A stretch of 64,000 bases of DNA from CAIMUS01 sp963708455 (GCA_963708455.1 CAVPSQ010000005.1:434001-498000), one strand, 5' to 3'; shown: positions 36,727-46,168, counted from the stretch's first letter. A program made the numbers and translations. Notes: generated by a model from the sequence alone, not told the origin.

Positions 36727-37954
36727 AGTATTTCTTCCACCAGGCTTTGAGCAGGCCGCTGGCGAAGTCGTACTGACTGTCCGCGACTTCGCTGACGTAG
36801 AAATCGTTTTCCAGGTCGCGCAGAAGTTGGTTGAAGTGACGCTTGCGCTCGTGAGCGGGAACGGTTTGCCCGGCCTGAGCGAGATGCCGCTCGAACTCCT
36901 GAGACAGGGCGGTGCGGCTCAGGCCGGCGGAACTCAGGCTGAGCTGGCCCAGTAGCGCATGGGCGGCGGAAAGGCGCGGCTCCTCGTAGTATTTCGCGAT
37001 GCGCGAATAGTAATGCTGGAGTTTGTCCCTGGCGGCCGTGCTGATGACGAGTTGGGCAAACACTTGGTCAACGTCGGCGGACGCGAGCTTGCGCGGCGCT
37101 TTTTTCCAGGAGCGATAGAGTTCCTGGGTGGCCATCTGCATGAACAACGGGATGGGCCGGCCAAGGTGCGCGCGCAGACATTCCGGGACCGTGGCCTCGA
37201 ATTCGACGCCGCGTCCAGCGAGCATCCGTTGCACGAACCCGATGACTTGGGCATCCGTAAGAATGGGCAGCGATAGATCTTCGAGATCGTTGATGAGATC
37301 GACGAGGCCGAGAGCATCCAGCGTACCGGAGAGATTGACGGAACCCCCGATGAGCCAGCGGGCGCGGTCTTCGCTGGGGTGCGGGTTCTGGCGTTGGGCA
37401 CGGAACCAGGCCAGAAACTCGCGCAGCAGCGCGGGGTTCTCCCGCTTGAGATTGAACAGCATGTCCGGCAGTTCATCCACGATGAGGAGGACAGGCGATG
37501 CCTGCCTTCGAATCTGGTCGAGAAACTGATCGCCGTGTTGCCGCCAGTTGTCTTTCCAGTTGGGATCGGTGTTCCGCAACTCCACCCTGAACTCACCAAA
37601 TTCAATCTCCGAAACCCGGCTCAGCGCATCGGTGAGCAGTTTCCAGCCTTTCGCCAGACGCTTAACGAAATCGGGATGCCGATCTTGCAGAGTGTCGAGG
37701 ATGGTCTGAAAGAAATCGGCGGGATGGGTGAGGTCCTGGACGTTCTGGTAGATCACCGTGAAACCGTGCTCGGGGAAATCCCGCAGGTGATCCATCACGC
37801 TGGTCTTGCCGGTGCGACGCGGGGCGGTGAGGAGAACATGCCGGGTGCGGAGGGCCTCCCAGAGTTCGGCGAGGAAGTCCTCGCGGAACAACAGATCGGC
37901 AGAGTCTACCGGGGCGCCGGTGTAGAATTCGGGGCAATCGGGGTTGGGTGGCAT
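36719..37954 (-). CDS. AAA-family ATPase (archaeal-ATPase/STAND-like)
   Basis: The 411-residue protein starts MPPNPDCPEFYTGAPVDSAD at 37954; the upstream open frame is non-coding. Walker A is LTAPRRTGKTSVMDHL, Walker B PVLLIVDELPDML, and the C-terminal half is a winged-helix-type region (SAAHALLGQLSLSSAGLSRT). Such ATPases often act in signalling or conflict systems. It is translationally coupled to the AAA-TPR gene downstream. Its promoter and first ~25 codons are duplicated at 42875-43057. Confidence 0.8.
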   Translation of the reverse strand: MPPNPDCPEFYTGAPVDSADLLFREDFLAELWEALRTRHVLLTAPRRTGKTSVMDHLRDFPEHGFTVIYQNVQDLTHPADFFQTILDTLQDRHPDFVKRLAKGWKLLTDALSRVSEIEFGEFRVELRNTDPNWKDNWRQHGDQFLDQIRRQASPVLLIVDELPDMLFNLKRENPALLREFLAWFRAQRQNPHPSEDRARWLIGGSVNLSGTLDALGLVDLINDLEDLSLPILTDAQVIGFVQRMLAGRGVEFEATVPECLRAHLGRPIPLFMQMATQELYRSWKKAPRKLASADVDQVFAQLVISTAARDKLQHYYSRIAKYYEEPRLSAAHALLGQLSLSSAGLSRTALSQEFERHLAQAGQTVPAHERKRHFNQLLRDLENDFYVSEVADSQYDFASGLLKAWWKKYYA

Positions 37955-38072
37955 GGCTTGGTTACTCCTGTCTTGCACGAGCGAAACTGTTGTAAAGCAA
38001 ATTTGTTTTATTTTATACATGAAAGACAAAACTGTTGCAAGACAAAAGTGTTTTATATTTTTCAGCTTGTCC
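37875..38072 (-). repeat. Promoter plus N-terminus of the AAA gene, repeated at 42875-43057
   Basis: The two segments are almost identical, including GCAATCGGGGTTGGGTGGCA, the AT-rich leader with GACAAAA(G/C)TGTT repeats, and the abrupt end CAGCTTGTCC. Outside this segment the flanks are unrelated. The second copy is cut after LLFRKDF and has no ATPase behind it. Confidence 0.85.
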
Positions 38073-38237
38073 ATGCCCATATCCGGCGTCGGCCACCAGC
38101 GCCAGCGATCCCGCCCACCAGCCCACCCCGGCTTCCACCCCGGCATAAGCCAGGGTCAGCCCGGTGGCCAGCCACAGGACGCGGCCTGTGGTTTCGCCGT
38201 GGTGGTGATGATTGGCGTGTTCGTGGGGCGGGTGCAT
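38073..38237 (-). pseudogene. Cation-diffusion-facilitator transporter, 5' fragment
   Basis: MHPPHEHANHHHHGETTGRV is followed by LWLATGLTLAYAGVEAGVGW and WAGSLALVADAG, the His-rich start and first helices of a CDF metal exporter. The match ends at the junction with the AAA-gene leader (38072). Only ~55 of roughly 300 residues remain. Confidence 0.75.
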
Positions 38238-38269
38238 GACCTTGACCGGGTGGGTGGCGTGAACACGTC

Positions 38270-38500
38270 CTAAAACCAACCTTCAACTTTCTTACGATTG
38301 GGTACGCCACCGGCATGCATCACCTTGCCATCGATCACCACCCCGGGCGTCGCCATGATCCCGTAGCTCATGATGTCCGGCAGTGCTTCCACCTTCTCAA
38401 TCTGGATGGCGACACCCGTGGCATTCGCAACTTCTTCGATCAGTTTGATCGTGTTCCGGCAGTTTGCACAGCCAGTACCCAGCACTTTGACGTTTTTCAT
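38270..38500 (-). CDS. Thioredoxin-like redox-active disulfide protein
   Basis: The 76-residue protein (MKNVKVLGTGCANCRNTIKL) has a CxxC active site at residues 11-14 and TPGVVIDGKVMHAG, features of the small TM0996/MTH895-type thioredoxin family. The ATG at 38500 has GAGG 7 bp before it. It follows the YraQ-like permease by 8 bp; such pairs are frequent near arsenic and metal genes. Confidence 0.88.
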   Translation of the reverse strand: MKNVKVLGTGCANCRNTIKLIEEVANATGVAIQIEKVEALPDIMSYGIMATPGVVIDGKVMHAGGVPNRKKVEGWF

Positions 38501-38508
38501 GGTGAACC

Positions 38509-39569
38509 TCACAGAATCAAGTTGAAAAGATAACCGGTGATGATGATGGAAACGGTGACGATGCTAATGAACATCGCGATCAACGGCGGCTTGAGCACAC
38601 GGCGCAGCAGAATCGTCTCGGGCAGGCTCACTCCGACTATGGCCATCATGAACGCAAGCGCCGTACCGAGCGCCGCGCCCTTTTCCACCAGCGCGAGCAG
38701 GATCGGCACGATCCCGGCCGCATTGGAATAGAGGGGTAACGCCACCAGCACTACCAGCGGTACCGACCACCACAGGGGCATCCTTGCCCATGTACATCGC
38801 CATGGCGTCGGTCGGCACGTAGCCGTGGATCACCGCACCGATACCAATGCCGATAAGGACGTACAGCCAGACCTTTGGAACAATGTCCCTCACTGCCTCG
38901 CGGCCCCTGGCAATGCGCTCTTCCCAAGCCAGTTTCCCCGATTCGTCCTCACTACCTTGGAACTGCATCTGCCAGACGAAATCCTCCACCCATCTACTCC
39001 AACCCCAGCCGACCGATGAACAGGCCCGTGATGATCGCAATGGCCATGCCGGAGGTGACGTCAAGTACGGCCACCTTCCAGCCGAACATACCATAGAGCA
39101 AAACCAGCGCCACCTCGTTGATGACCGGTGCGGCGATACAAGAAAGGAAAAGGTGACGCCTAACGGGATGCCGGTCTCGACGAAGCCGATGAAGAGCGGC
39201 ACGGCGCTGCAAGAGCAAAACGGCGTGACAATCCCAAGCGCCGAGGCGAGTACGTTGCCGATGCCGACGCGCTTGCCGCTCAACAATTGTTGCGCCCGCT
39301 CGGCGCTAAAAAAGGTGCGCAGCACGGTGATCGCGAAGATCATACCCGCGAGCAGCAACAGAATCTTGGGTACATCATAAGAAAAAAAAGGCTACCGCTT
39401 CACCCGCATCAGGAAACCCGCGCCAACCCGACTGCCTGGGTGCGGAAATCCATTCCGATAGCGGCTGGATGATGTTGTAAAGCAATAGCCATGCTATCGC
39501 GGCAAAGATGACGGCGACCCACAGGCGACCGTTGGCGTGGGTGTGCAAAACTTCGGAAGTGGTATTCAT
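38509..39569 (-). CDS. YraQ/DUF318 family permease; three frameshifts
   Basis: The protein is spread over several frames: MNTTSEVLHTHANGRLWVAV from 39569; MLLAGMIFAITVLRTFFSAE and LGIVTPFCSCSAVPLFIGFV from 39358; PVINEVALVLLYGMFGWKVA; VRDIVPKVWLYVLIGIGIGA; and finally VPLVVLVALPLYSNAAGIVP to 38509. Breaks lie near 39385, 39140 and 38785. The FCSCSAVPLF motif and two homologous halves identify the DUF318 permease family, which includes organoarsenical exporters (ArsP). Regulated presumably by the ArsR gene upstream. Confidence 0.75.
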
Positions 39570-39744
39570 GTCAAGAGCCTTTGGCTGATCCTGGTAATGA
39601 CGTACCGCTCGCACTCTATCGAAGAATGCCAATAAGGCGGCGGTCATGCGCAACGATAGAGCGACCCTTTTTGGGGACGATTGGGCATGCTCGCCAGCGC
39701 TTCGCGAGTAGGCGCAGAACGGCGCTTGCTCGACCAGCGCCCGG

Positions 39745-40007
39745 TTAGCAAGTCGATAACACGTCCCGCATCCAGTCAGGGAGGTCGGGGAGTACAAGCG
39801 GTAATAAATCCACTGTGCTTCGCGGCGGTCGAGAACGAAACCGGCGGTGCGCAACGCCGCTAGATGCCGCGACACCTTGGGCTGAATTTCGCCCAGGGCA
39901 TGGGCCATTTCGCAGACGCAGACTTCGCCTTCCGCCACCATCAGCATCAGGCAGCGCAGTCGGGTGGTGTCGGCCAGGGCTTGGAAAAATCGGTGAGCAT
40001 GGGGCAT
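39745..40007 (-). CDS. ArsR-family metalloregulator; probable frameshift near 3' end
   Basis: The protein starts MPHAHRFFQALADTTRLRCL and has the ArsR winged helix: MLMVAEGEVCVCEMAHALGE with an ArsR-type CVC metal motif, IQPKVSRHLAALRTAGFVLD, then REAQWIYYRL. After this the frame must change by one base near 39798 to read LPDLPDWMRDVLSTC and stop at 39745. The inverted repeat at 40024-40041 is its likely operator. Confidence 0.8.
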
Positions 40008-40023
40008 AGTACTTGTTAATCCG

Positions 40024-40041
40024 TATGTTCGTATAAACATA
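40024..40041. promoter_or_regulatory. ArsR-type operator (TATGTT-6-AACATA)
   Basis: A perfect 6-6-6 inverted repeat TATGTTCGTATAAACATA lies 17 bp upstream of the arsR start codon. Its position is typical for autoregulation by a metal-responsive ArsR repressor. Confidence 0.6.
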
Positions 40042-40359
40042 TATATCACAATCTGGAACAATTGCAAGCATGACACCCATAGGTCCATGCTCGCCGTCCA
40101 TCTTGTCCCCCAAAAGAGTCAAGATCCCCAGTGATTTTCGTCGGAGGGGGACGGGGGAAGCCTTGCCCACCCTGAGGCTTCGAGCCTGTCATGCAAGATT
40201 AGTCTCCCCGCCCCCCACATTCTGCCTTGGAGTTCGGACGGATGCGTAGGCCCCTGCTTTGCCGGGTGAGCCTGGATGTCCTAAGGCTGAACATCGGCGC
40301 GTGGCCTTGATGAATCGTATCCGTTTGATTTAAAATCAAGTACTCCTGTGGAGGAAGCC

Positions 40360-41339
40360 ATGTCCCCAAGCCTGTTCCTCAGCGCTGTTGGCGTCGATAT
40401 TGCCAAAGCCAGCTTCGATGCTGCCCTCCCGCCAAGCGCGGACGGCAAGTACAAACACAAGAAATTCGACACAGCCCCCGAGGGCTTTGCCCTCTTCGCC
40501 GCATGGCTGGCGAGCTTCGGCAGCGATGCCCCGCACGTCTGGATGGAGTCCACCGGCCCCTATAGCCTGCCGCTCGCAGACTATCTCGATCGGGCAAGGC
40601 TTCCATGCTCAGCGTTCTGCGACCCGCCAAAATCGCCGCCTTCGCCAAGAGCGAACTGAGCCGGGCCAAGACCGACCAGGCCGACGCCAAGCTGATCGCC
40701 CGCTACGCCCTGGCGATGCGCCCGTCCGCCTGGATGCCGCCGCCCCCGGAGATGCGCGAGTTGCAGGCCCTGCTCCGCCGCGTCGAACACCTCTTGGAGA
40801 TGCAGCGCATGGAGCAGAACCGCCAGGACACCACCGATGCCACCATCGCCGACTCCATCAAGGCCGTCCTCGCCACCCTGGCAAAGGAAGTACTGCAATG
40901 CGCAGAGACTCGCTGCCACATCGACAACCACCCGGACTCGCAGCGCTGGCGCCGATCTGCTCGAATCCATCCCCGGTGTCGGCAAGGCCACCGCCGCCTG
41001 GCTGCTGACCCTGCTCAGCGAGCATCACGGCTTCACCGACGCCAAGCAGGCCGTCGCCTTCGCCGGCCTCGCCCCCGAGGCTTCGCCAGTCGGGCCGGTG
41101 GGCCGGTCAAACCCGCATCGCCAAAACTGGTGACCGGCTACTGCGCAAGGCCCTTTACATGCCTATCCTGGCGGCCACGGTCTTCAATCCTGCCATTCGC
41201 GCCTTCGCCCAGCGCCTCAAGGCCAACGGCAAGCACGGCATGGCCGTCAACTGCGCCGCCGATGCGCAAGCTTATCGACATCGCCTTTGCCATTCTCAAA
41301 TCCGGCAAGCCGTTCGACCCTGAATTTAAACCTGCGTGA
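40360..41339 (+). pseudogene. IS110-family transposase, frameshifted
   Basis: MSPSLFLSAVGVDIAKASFD is the DEDD-type N-terminus with GVDIAK. The frame changes near 40600 (MLSVLRPAKIAAFAKSELSR, KTDQADAKLIARYAL), again near 40945 into the transposase_20 part LLESIPGVGKATAAWLLTLL, and near 41095 and 41265. No terminal inverted repeats were seen, which is normal for IS110. At least four frame changes make it non-functional if they are real. Confidence 0.8.
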
Positions 41340-41388
41340 CCGTCGAAAAAAACCCAAAATCGGGATTAGGGGGCGGCTAAGACGGTAT

Positions 41389-41571
41389 CTACCGGGCTGC
41401 CGGGATCACCGCGCGATGCAGTTCCTCGCGAATGATGCGTCGCAGCTTTTCTTCCAGATCCTCATGTTGCATGGCTTGCCGCAGGGTCTCGTTGATCAAC
41501 GTCTGATAGCCTCGCTCGCCCGCTTGCGCCTTGAAGTATTCAACGAGGCCAGTATCAAGCAGTATTGTCAC
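41389..41571 (-). CDS. BrnA-like antitoxin fragment
   Basis: TILLDTGLVEYFKAQAGERG followed by YQTLINETLRQAM is the ribbon-helix-helix core of BrnA-type antitoxins. The same frame extends upstream (DLDHATFRVSLKPAPRKRRV) to a TGA without an ATG, so either the GTG at 41571 is used or the 5' end was lost at the junction with the zeta gene. No BrnT toxin is present. Confidence 0.6.
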   Translation of the reverse strand: MTILLDTGLVEYFKAQAGERGYQTLINETLRQAMQHEDLEEKLRRIIREELHRAVIPAAR

Positions 41572-41594
41572 GCGTCGTTTGCGCGGCGCAGGCT

Positions 41595-42125
41595 TCAGAC
41601 TGACGCGGAACGTCGCGTGATCCAGGTCTGCCTGGGTAACATTGAGGTATTCGTCGCGTTCGTCAGAGGTTGGAGAAGCAGTTTCCTGATCTTTTCATCG
41701 GGAACATCGTGACCGCCATCCTCGACCCGCTGAATGATACGACCGATGGACAGCTCCGGGCTGTCGATGCCGATGAACACCAGGAATACCGTATACCCGG
41801 CGTTCTGGGCTTCCCGCAGGAACCTGCGTTTGTCCCCGACCGGAACTGAGAAAACCGTTTCCATGCAGAACCAAGTGCCCTCAGCGATAAGCAATCGCCG
41901 CTCCGCGGCGGCGACTCCAGCGGCTTCATAGGCGACGGCGGCAGGACTGGCTTGATCGATGGTGCGTGCGATCAGGTCGGCATTGACAAAGTGGATTCCG
42001 GTCAATGCCAGGAAGACTTCGAAGAAGGTCGATTTGCCGGCGCCGTTGGGACCAGCCAGCACAATCAGGACCCGCTCATCCCCGGAAGCGGCATCTTGCA
42101 GAATACCGAGCGGCGCTTCCCTCAT
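41595..42125 (-). CDS. Zeta-toxin-like kinase, 3' end replaced
   Basis: The 176-residue product has a P-loop LAGPNGAGKSTFFE at residues ~23-36, FVNADLIA and METVFS, as in zeta toxins, which phosphorylate UDP-N-acetyl-sugars. The end (LTNATNTSMLPRQTWITRRS) is not conserved and is out of frame with BrnA-like sequence, so the last ~20 residues were probably lost by recombination. Its start overlaps the upstream antitoxin gene by 4 bp. Confidence 0.75.
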   Translation of the reverse strand: MREAPLGILQDAASGDERVLIVLAGPNGAGKSTFFEVFLALTGIHFVNADLIARTIDQASPAAVAYEAAGVAAAERRLLIAEGTWFCMETVFSVPVGDKRRFLREAQNAGYTVFLVFIGIDSPELSIGRIIQRVEDGGHDVPDEKIRKLLLQPLTNATNTSMLPRQTWITRRSASV

Positions 42126-42532
42126 CGCTCATCGACGGCGGGCACAAAGCGCCGGTTTTCGAAGCGGCCTGGCGTGCGGGTGCCGTCCGGGTCGATCCTG
42201 ACCACCATGCCCGGAAAGCGAGGATCGGCGCTGTACACCGGCTTGCCGCGCGCTTGCAGTTTCTCGATAACGCCGGAACGGTCAGTCGTTGCAGCGATGC
42301 GTTCGAGCAGAACCTGTATGCTTTCCTGCTTGGATTTTCCAGGAAAAGTTTTAGTGAGATCGCCATTGCTACGCTTCAGCGCCAGGACATCCGTGTGTTT
42401 CAGCGCTGCTTCGGCAGCGCGGCCCAGCTTGGCCCAGTGCTCGATCTGGGCTGTGATGGAACGATCGGTTGCGTCGGCTTCCAACCGTGCCGATAAGACC
42501 AGGTCATCGGACAGCTTGACAGGCATTCCCAT
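42122..42532 (-). CDS. ParD-like antitoxin of the zeta-type module
   Basis: The 136-residue protein (MGMPVKLSDDLVLSARLEAD) starts with a ParD-like DNA-binding segment, ATDRSITAQIEHWAKLGRAA, and ends in a beta-rich tail YSADPRFPGMVVRIDPDG. Proteins of this type precede zeta-like toxin genes; the 4-bp overlap supports a functional pair. Confidence 0.75.
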   Translation of the reverse strand: MGMPVKLSDDLVLSARLEADATDRSITAQIEHWAKLGRAAEAALKHTDVLALKRSNGDLTKTFPGKSKQESIQVLLERIAATTDRSGVIEKLQARGKPVYSADPRFPGMVVRIDPDGTRTPGRFENRRFVPAVDER

Positions 42533-42686
42533 GAGTAATCTCCCGAGGGCAATATAATTGGTAGTAAAATACTACCTTTAGTCAAGCAGTACAAGATGGG
42601 GTTATGAAGTCGAGTCATCAAATTCCTCATTTTCGAGTAACCGTTCAGACCCCCACCCCAACCCTCCTCCACAAGGGGAGAGGGAG

Positions 42687-42840
42687 TTATTCGACAGCGC
42701 CGGCAAGCCGCAACTGGGTACGATGCTGATCTATCAGGGACAGGTGTGGCCGAGAAGCAAAATGGGCGAAGTGATCGAACGGCGGTTGGAGAAGCAGGGA
42801 ATAGGGGACAGTGCGGCTCGGCAATGCCGCGTAGTCTAGT
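42687..42840 (+). pseudogene. Unidentified coding fragment
   Basis: An open stretch reads LFDSAGKPQLGTMLIYQGQV and WPRSKMGEVIERRLEKQG up to a stop at 42840. It looks like the C-terminus of a real protein but has no start. I do not recognise the family. The preceding 42630-42680 is a CCCCAACCCTCC-type repeat. Confidence 0.3.
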
Positions 42841-42874
42841 GGGCTGCCGCAAAAGTTTTGATAGGTACCGGTGG

Positions 42875-43057
42875 GAAGTCCTTGCGGAACAACAGATCAG
42901 CAGAGTCTACCGGGGCGCCGGTGTAGAATTCGAGGCAATCGGGGTTGGGTGGCATGGCTTGATTACTCCTGTCTTGCACGGCACAATTGTTGTAAAGCAA
43001 ATTTGTTTTATTTTTACACATGCAAGACAAAAGTGTTTTATATTTTTCAGCTTGTCC
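42875..43057 (-). repeat. Second copy of the AAA-gene promoter and N-terminus
   Basis: Matches 37875-38072 apart from a 14-bp shorter leader and a few substitutions. It encodes MPPNPDCLEFYTGAPVDSAD and stops being similar after LLFRKDF. It is probably left from recombination of the ATPase module. Confidence 0.85.
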
Positions 43058-43092
43058 GGCTACCGGCTGATAGCGTCTGGGCCGAAAGCCGC

Positions 43093-43347
43093 TCACGACA
43101 GGATCCACTCTCCGTGCAGCTTGATTTCGTCATACATGGCGTCCGGCGCGAGATCGAGTTCATCAGGCCACGAGACAAAACCGTCCGTTACCTGAATGCG
43201 GTTAAAAAACGCCGGATCTTTCAGCTTTTCGAACACGCCATACAGATGTGATGGCAGCATCCGCACCCGGCCTGTAACGCCATCAGTAAAAGTCACAGTG
43301 AATTCCAGATGATCTAATACCTTGACGTCGATTACATCGTAATTCAC
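43093..43347 (-). CDS. DUF2442 protein
   Basis: The 84-residue protein (MNYDVIDVKVLDHLEFTVTF) shows the DUF2442 pattern FTDGVTGRVRMLPSHLYGVF and ends DAMYDEIKLHGEW. It usually accompanies a DUF4160 gene, which lies 14 bp upstream. The pair resembles a toxin-antitoxin module; function is unproven. Confidence 0.88.
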   Translation of the reverse strand: MNYDVIDVKVLDHLEFTVTFTDGVTGRVRMLPSHLYGVFEKLKDPAFFNRIQVTDGFVSWPDELDLAPDAMYDEIKLHGEWILS

Positions 43348-43361
43348 AGCATTTCTCCTAT

Positions 43362-43622
43362 TCAGTGCAATGGTTCAATTTTATGAGGCTGAATTTTTTG
43401 CTCACATAATGCCCAATTGTGCAGTAGTTCGGTCTGATGCAATTCCGCCCAATCCAAAACCAGTTCCAGGGACCGGCGCGGTAGCTTGCCTTTCATCAGT
43501 GTTAGTTTTTGGATATCGATAATCGCCTTGAATTCGCCATATTGGGCATGAAAGTGGGGTGGAGCATGTTCGTCGAAGAACATGCGAATTACAATGCCAA
43601 AGAAATCACTGATCGTCGGCAT
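43362..43622 (-). CDS. DUF4160 protein
   Basis: The 86-residue product (MPTISDFFGIVIRMFFDEHA) contains the hallmark HAPPHFHAQYGEFKAIIDI and LVLDWAELHQTELLHNW of DUF4160. Together with the downstream DUF2442 gene it forms a conserved two-gene unit. Confidence 0.88.
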   Translation of the reverse strand: MPTISDFFGIVIRMFFDEHAPPHFHAQYGEFKAIIDIQKLTLMKGKLPRRSLELVLDWAELHQTELLHNWALCEQKIQPHKIEPLH

Positions 43623-43686
43623 AACTCAAACCTCCAATGCATAGGGCGTCTACCATCCCGGACGCTGCCTACCCTGCCATCGAGGA

Positions 43687-44295
43687 TCAGCAACAACTGC
43701 GAGTAGCACAGCATTCGCCTGTCTCGCGCTGCACCTCGGTTCCAGCGCTTACCTGTTGCTTTTGCTGCGCCTCAAAGAAGCGCTTCAGGTTGGCCCACGC
43801 ACTATCAGGGATAGGCGGCCTCGATGGTCTTATCCCAGCCGAGTCGCAAACCTCCCGTAGCAGGGCATCGACGAGCATTGCTGTGGGAGGAGCCTCGTAA
43901 TCCTGTCCCTGATACAGCCATACCCGGCAATCGGTATCGACGCCGCCGATGGTGCTGCACGGAGCACAGTGATTCTCTTTGCTCTCCAGTTGGATATCGC
44001 TGCCGTTGACACGAATCGTGGGGGAACTAAAAAAATCCAGGGTGATAGCCTGTTCGAGAGACTGAACCTGGATTTTGTTGCAGGATACTGCAACGCCAAC
44101 AGCATCCAGTAAACCGGCAACTTCCGTTAGCGCCTCTTCGAGATGCGTTTCCGTGGCGCGGCACCTCGCGCATACGTTCAGGTCCAGATACATAAATTCA
44201 ACGGTCAGCCGTTTTGGTGGAGTCCGTTGGCGCAGCGTGATGGGTATCTCGGTGACAGCAGAGGGTGAACAGCCGCATGGGATAGGTTGCTTCAT
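43687..44295 (-). CDS. DUF2703 cysteine-rich protein
   Basis: The 202-residue protein (MKQPIPCGCSPSAVTEIPIT) has the DUF2703 core EFMYLDLNVCARCRATETHL, a FFSSPTIRVNGSDIQ strand and several Cys clusters (CGC, CARC, CAPC, ECCATRSCC). DUF2703 genes occur in arsenic and mercury loci, in line with the Acr3-ArsC-ArsR genes just upstream. A thioredoxin-like metal-binding role is likely but not shown. Confidence 0.8.
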   Translation of the reverse strand: MKQPIPCGCSPSAVTEIPITLRQRTPPKRLTVEFMYLDLNVCARCRATETHLEEALTEVAGLLDAVGVAVSCNKIQVQSLEQAITLDFFSSPTIRVNGSDIQLESKENHCAPCSTIGGVDTDCRVWLYQGQDYEAPPTAMLVDALLREVCDSAGIRPSRPPIPDSAWANLKRFFEAQQKQQVSAGTEVQRETGECCATRSCC

Positions 44296-44455
44296 GAGAA
44301 CAGTCTCCTGCTACCAGGGCCTCCGCCACGTCGCCGGGCGGTGCAGCCGATGCAGTTCAGTGTTAGGGGATTTTCTCAAAAGATCATACCTGTGGGTCCA
44401 GTCTTTATTCCCCCCTGCCAAGGGGGGTGCCCGAAGGGCGCGGGGCAGTCCGCCA

Positions 44456-44512
44456 GGTCGAACCACCCCGGCGCTACGCGCCACCCCTCCTTATCCAAGG
44501 AGGGGAATCCAT
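44456..44512. repeat. Inverted copy of the 5426-5534 type repeat
   Basis: GTCGAACCACCCCGGCGCTA followed by CGCGCCACCCCTCCTTATCC and AAGGAGGGGAATCC matches the complement of the repeats near 5.5 kb. It lies between DUF2703 and acr3. Confidence 0.8.
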
Positions 44513-44559
44513 ACCCACCCCTGCCCGACTTTCCGGTATAGCCTTTGCCAGAAATCACC

Positions 44560-45650
44560 TTACGTCTTAACAGCAGCGCTAAACCGCCGCTCATACCAGT
44601 CTTTGCTGCCATTGACGATCCGCACTACGGACAGCATGACCGGAACTTCAATCAGCACGCCCACCACCGTGGCCAGCGCCGCGCCTGATTCGAAACCGAA
44701 CAGACTGATGGCCGTTGCCACCGCCAGTTCGAAGAAGTTGCTGGCGCCGATCAGGGCGGAAGGACCCGCCACGCAGTGCGCCTCTCCGAACTGCCGATTG
44801 AGCAGATAGGCCAGGCCCGAGTTGAAATACACCTGGATCAGGATAGGTACGGCGAGCAGCACAATGACCAGGGGTTGCTTCAGAATCTGCTCCCCCTGAA
44901 AACCGAACAACAGCACCAGGGTAAGCAGCAGGGCGGTCAGCGACAGCGGTTGCAGGCGCTGCAACCAGGTCTGCAAAGCGGCTTCCCCGCCGCGCTGCAA
45001 CAGGCGGTGACGCCACCCCTGCGACACGATCACGGGGATCACGATGTAGAGCACCACGGACAGGAACAACGTATCCCAGGGGACAATGATCGCGGACAGG
45101 CCCAACAGCAAGCCGACCAGGGGCGCAAAGGCGAACACCATGATGGTATCGTTGAGGGCCACCTGGGTGAGGGTGAAGTGAGGCTCACCGTTGCTCAGGT
45201 TACTCCATACGAAAACCATCGCCGTGCAGGGCGCCGCGGCGAGCAGGATCAAGCCGGCAATATAAGAATCGATCTGCTCGGCGGGCAGGAAGGGTGAAAA
45301 AATCCCCCGAATGAACAGCCAGGCCAGCAGCGCCATGGAAAACGGCTTCACCGCCCAGTTGACGAACAGCGTGACGCCAATCCCTTTCCAGTGCTTGCGG
45401 ACCCCTGCCAGCGCGGTGAAATCGATTTTGAGCAGCATGGGGATGATCATCAGCCAGATCAGCACCGCCACCGGAATATTGACCCTGGCCAGTTCCAGTC
45501 CACCGATGAACTGGAAAGGCTGCGGCAAAATCGAACCCAGACCGATGCCGGCCAGGATGCAGAGGAAGACCCAGAGCGTTAAATACCGCTCGAACACCCC
45601 CAGCGGATTGCCCGCCGACTTTGGGCGATGACCTCACATTGTGCGCTCAT
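44560..45650 (-). CDS. acr3: Acr3-type arsenite efflux permease; likely frameshift near start
   Basis: From 45597 the frame gives 345 residues with ten hydrophobic helices: MFERYLTLWVFLCILAGIGL, LAAAPCTAMVFVWSNLSNGE with the Cys essential in Acr3, and VAGPSALIGASNFFELAVAT. The natural start is probably the ATG at 45650 (MSAQCEVIAQS), which overlaps the arsC stop as ATGA; a one-base shift near 45615 connects it to AGNPLGVFERY. It exports arsenite made by ArsC. Confidence 0.88.
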
Positions 45651-46168
45651 ACCGATTCTTTGGCTGCTTCAGGCGCTATCTTCCCGATCCGATCGATTTC
45701 CTGCTTGAGCTTGATCTTGTCGAGCAACGGGACCGGCAGGTTGACGAAAGCCTGGATTCGCTTCTCCAGTACCCGGAAGGCCTCCCGGAAGGCCTGGATC
45801 CTCTCCAACTCGCTCCCATCCACCGCAGCCGGATCGGAAACTCCCCAATGAGCCGTCATCGGCTGACCCGGCCACACCGGGCAGACTTCATTGGCGGCGT
45901 TATCGCAAACTGTGAACACGAAATCCAATGTGGGCGCAGCCGGCACGGCAAACTCATCCCACGCCTTGCTACGCAATCCTGCGGTGGAGAAGCCTTGCCG
46001 CTCCAGGATTGCCAGCGCCAGCGGATTGACCTTGCCGGTCGGATGACTGCCGGCGCTGTAGCCGCGAAACTTACCCTGTCCCGACCGGTTGAGCAGCGCT
46101 TCCGCCAGGATGCTGCGGGCCGAGTTGCCGGTACACAAAAACAACACGTTATAAACCTTGTCGTTCAT
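45647..46168 (-). CDS. arsC: Arsenate reductase, low-molecular-weight phosphatase type
   Basis: The 173-residue protein has the PTP loop CTGNSARS at residues 12-19 and VCDNAANEVCPVWPG with the further redox cysteines of thioredoxin-coupled ArsC. The C-terminal extension (RIQAFREAFRVLEKRIQAFV) is helical. It reduces arsenate to arsenite for Acr3. It lies 6 bp downstream of arsR in the operon arsR-arsC-acr3. Confidence 0.92.
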   Translation of the reverse strand: MNDKVYNVLFLCTGNSARSILAEALLNRSGQGKFRGYSAGSHPTGKVNPLALAILERQGFSTAGLRSKAWDEFAVPAAPTLDFVFTVCDNAANEVCPVWPGQPMTAHWGVSDPAAVDGSELERIQAFREAFRVLEKRIQAFVNLPVPLLDKIKLKQEIDRIGKIAPEAAKESV

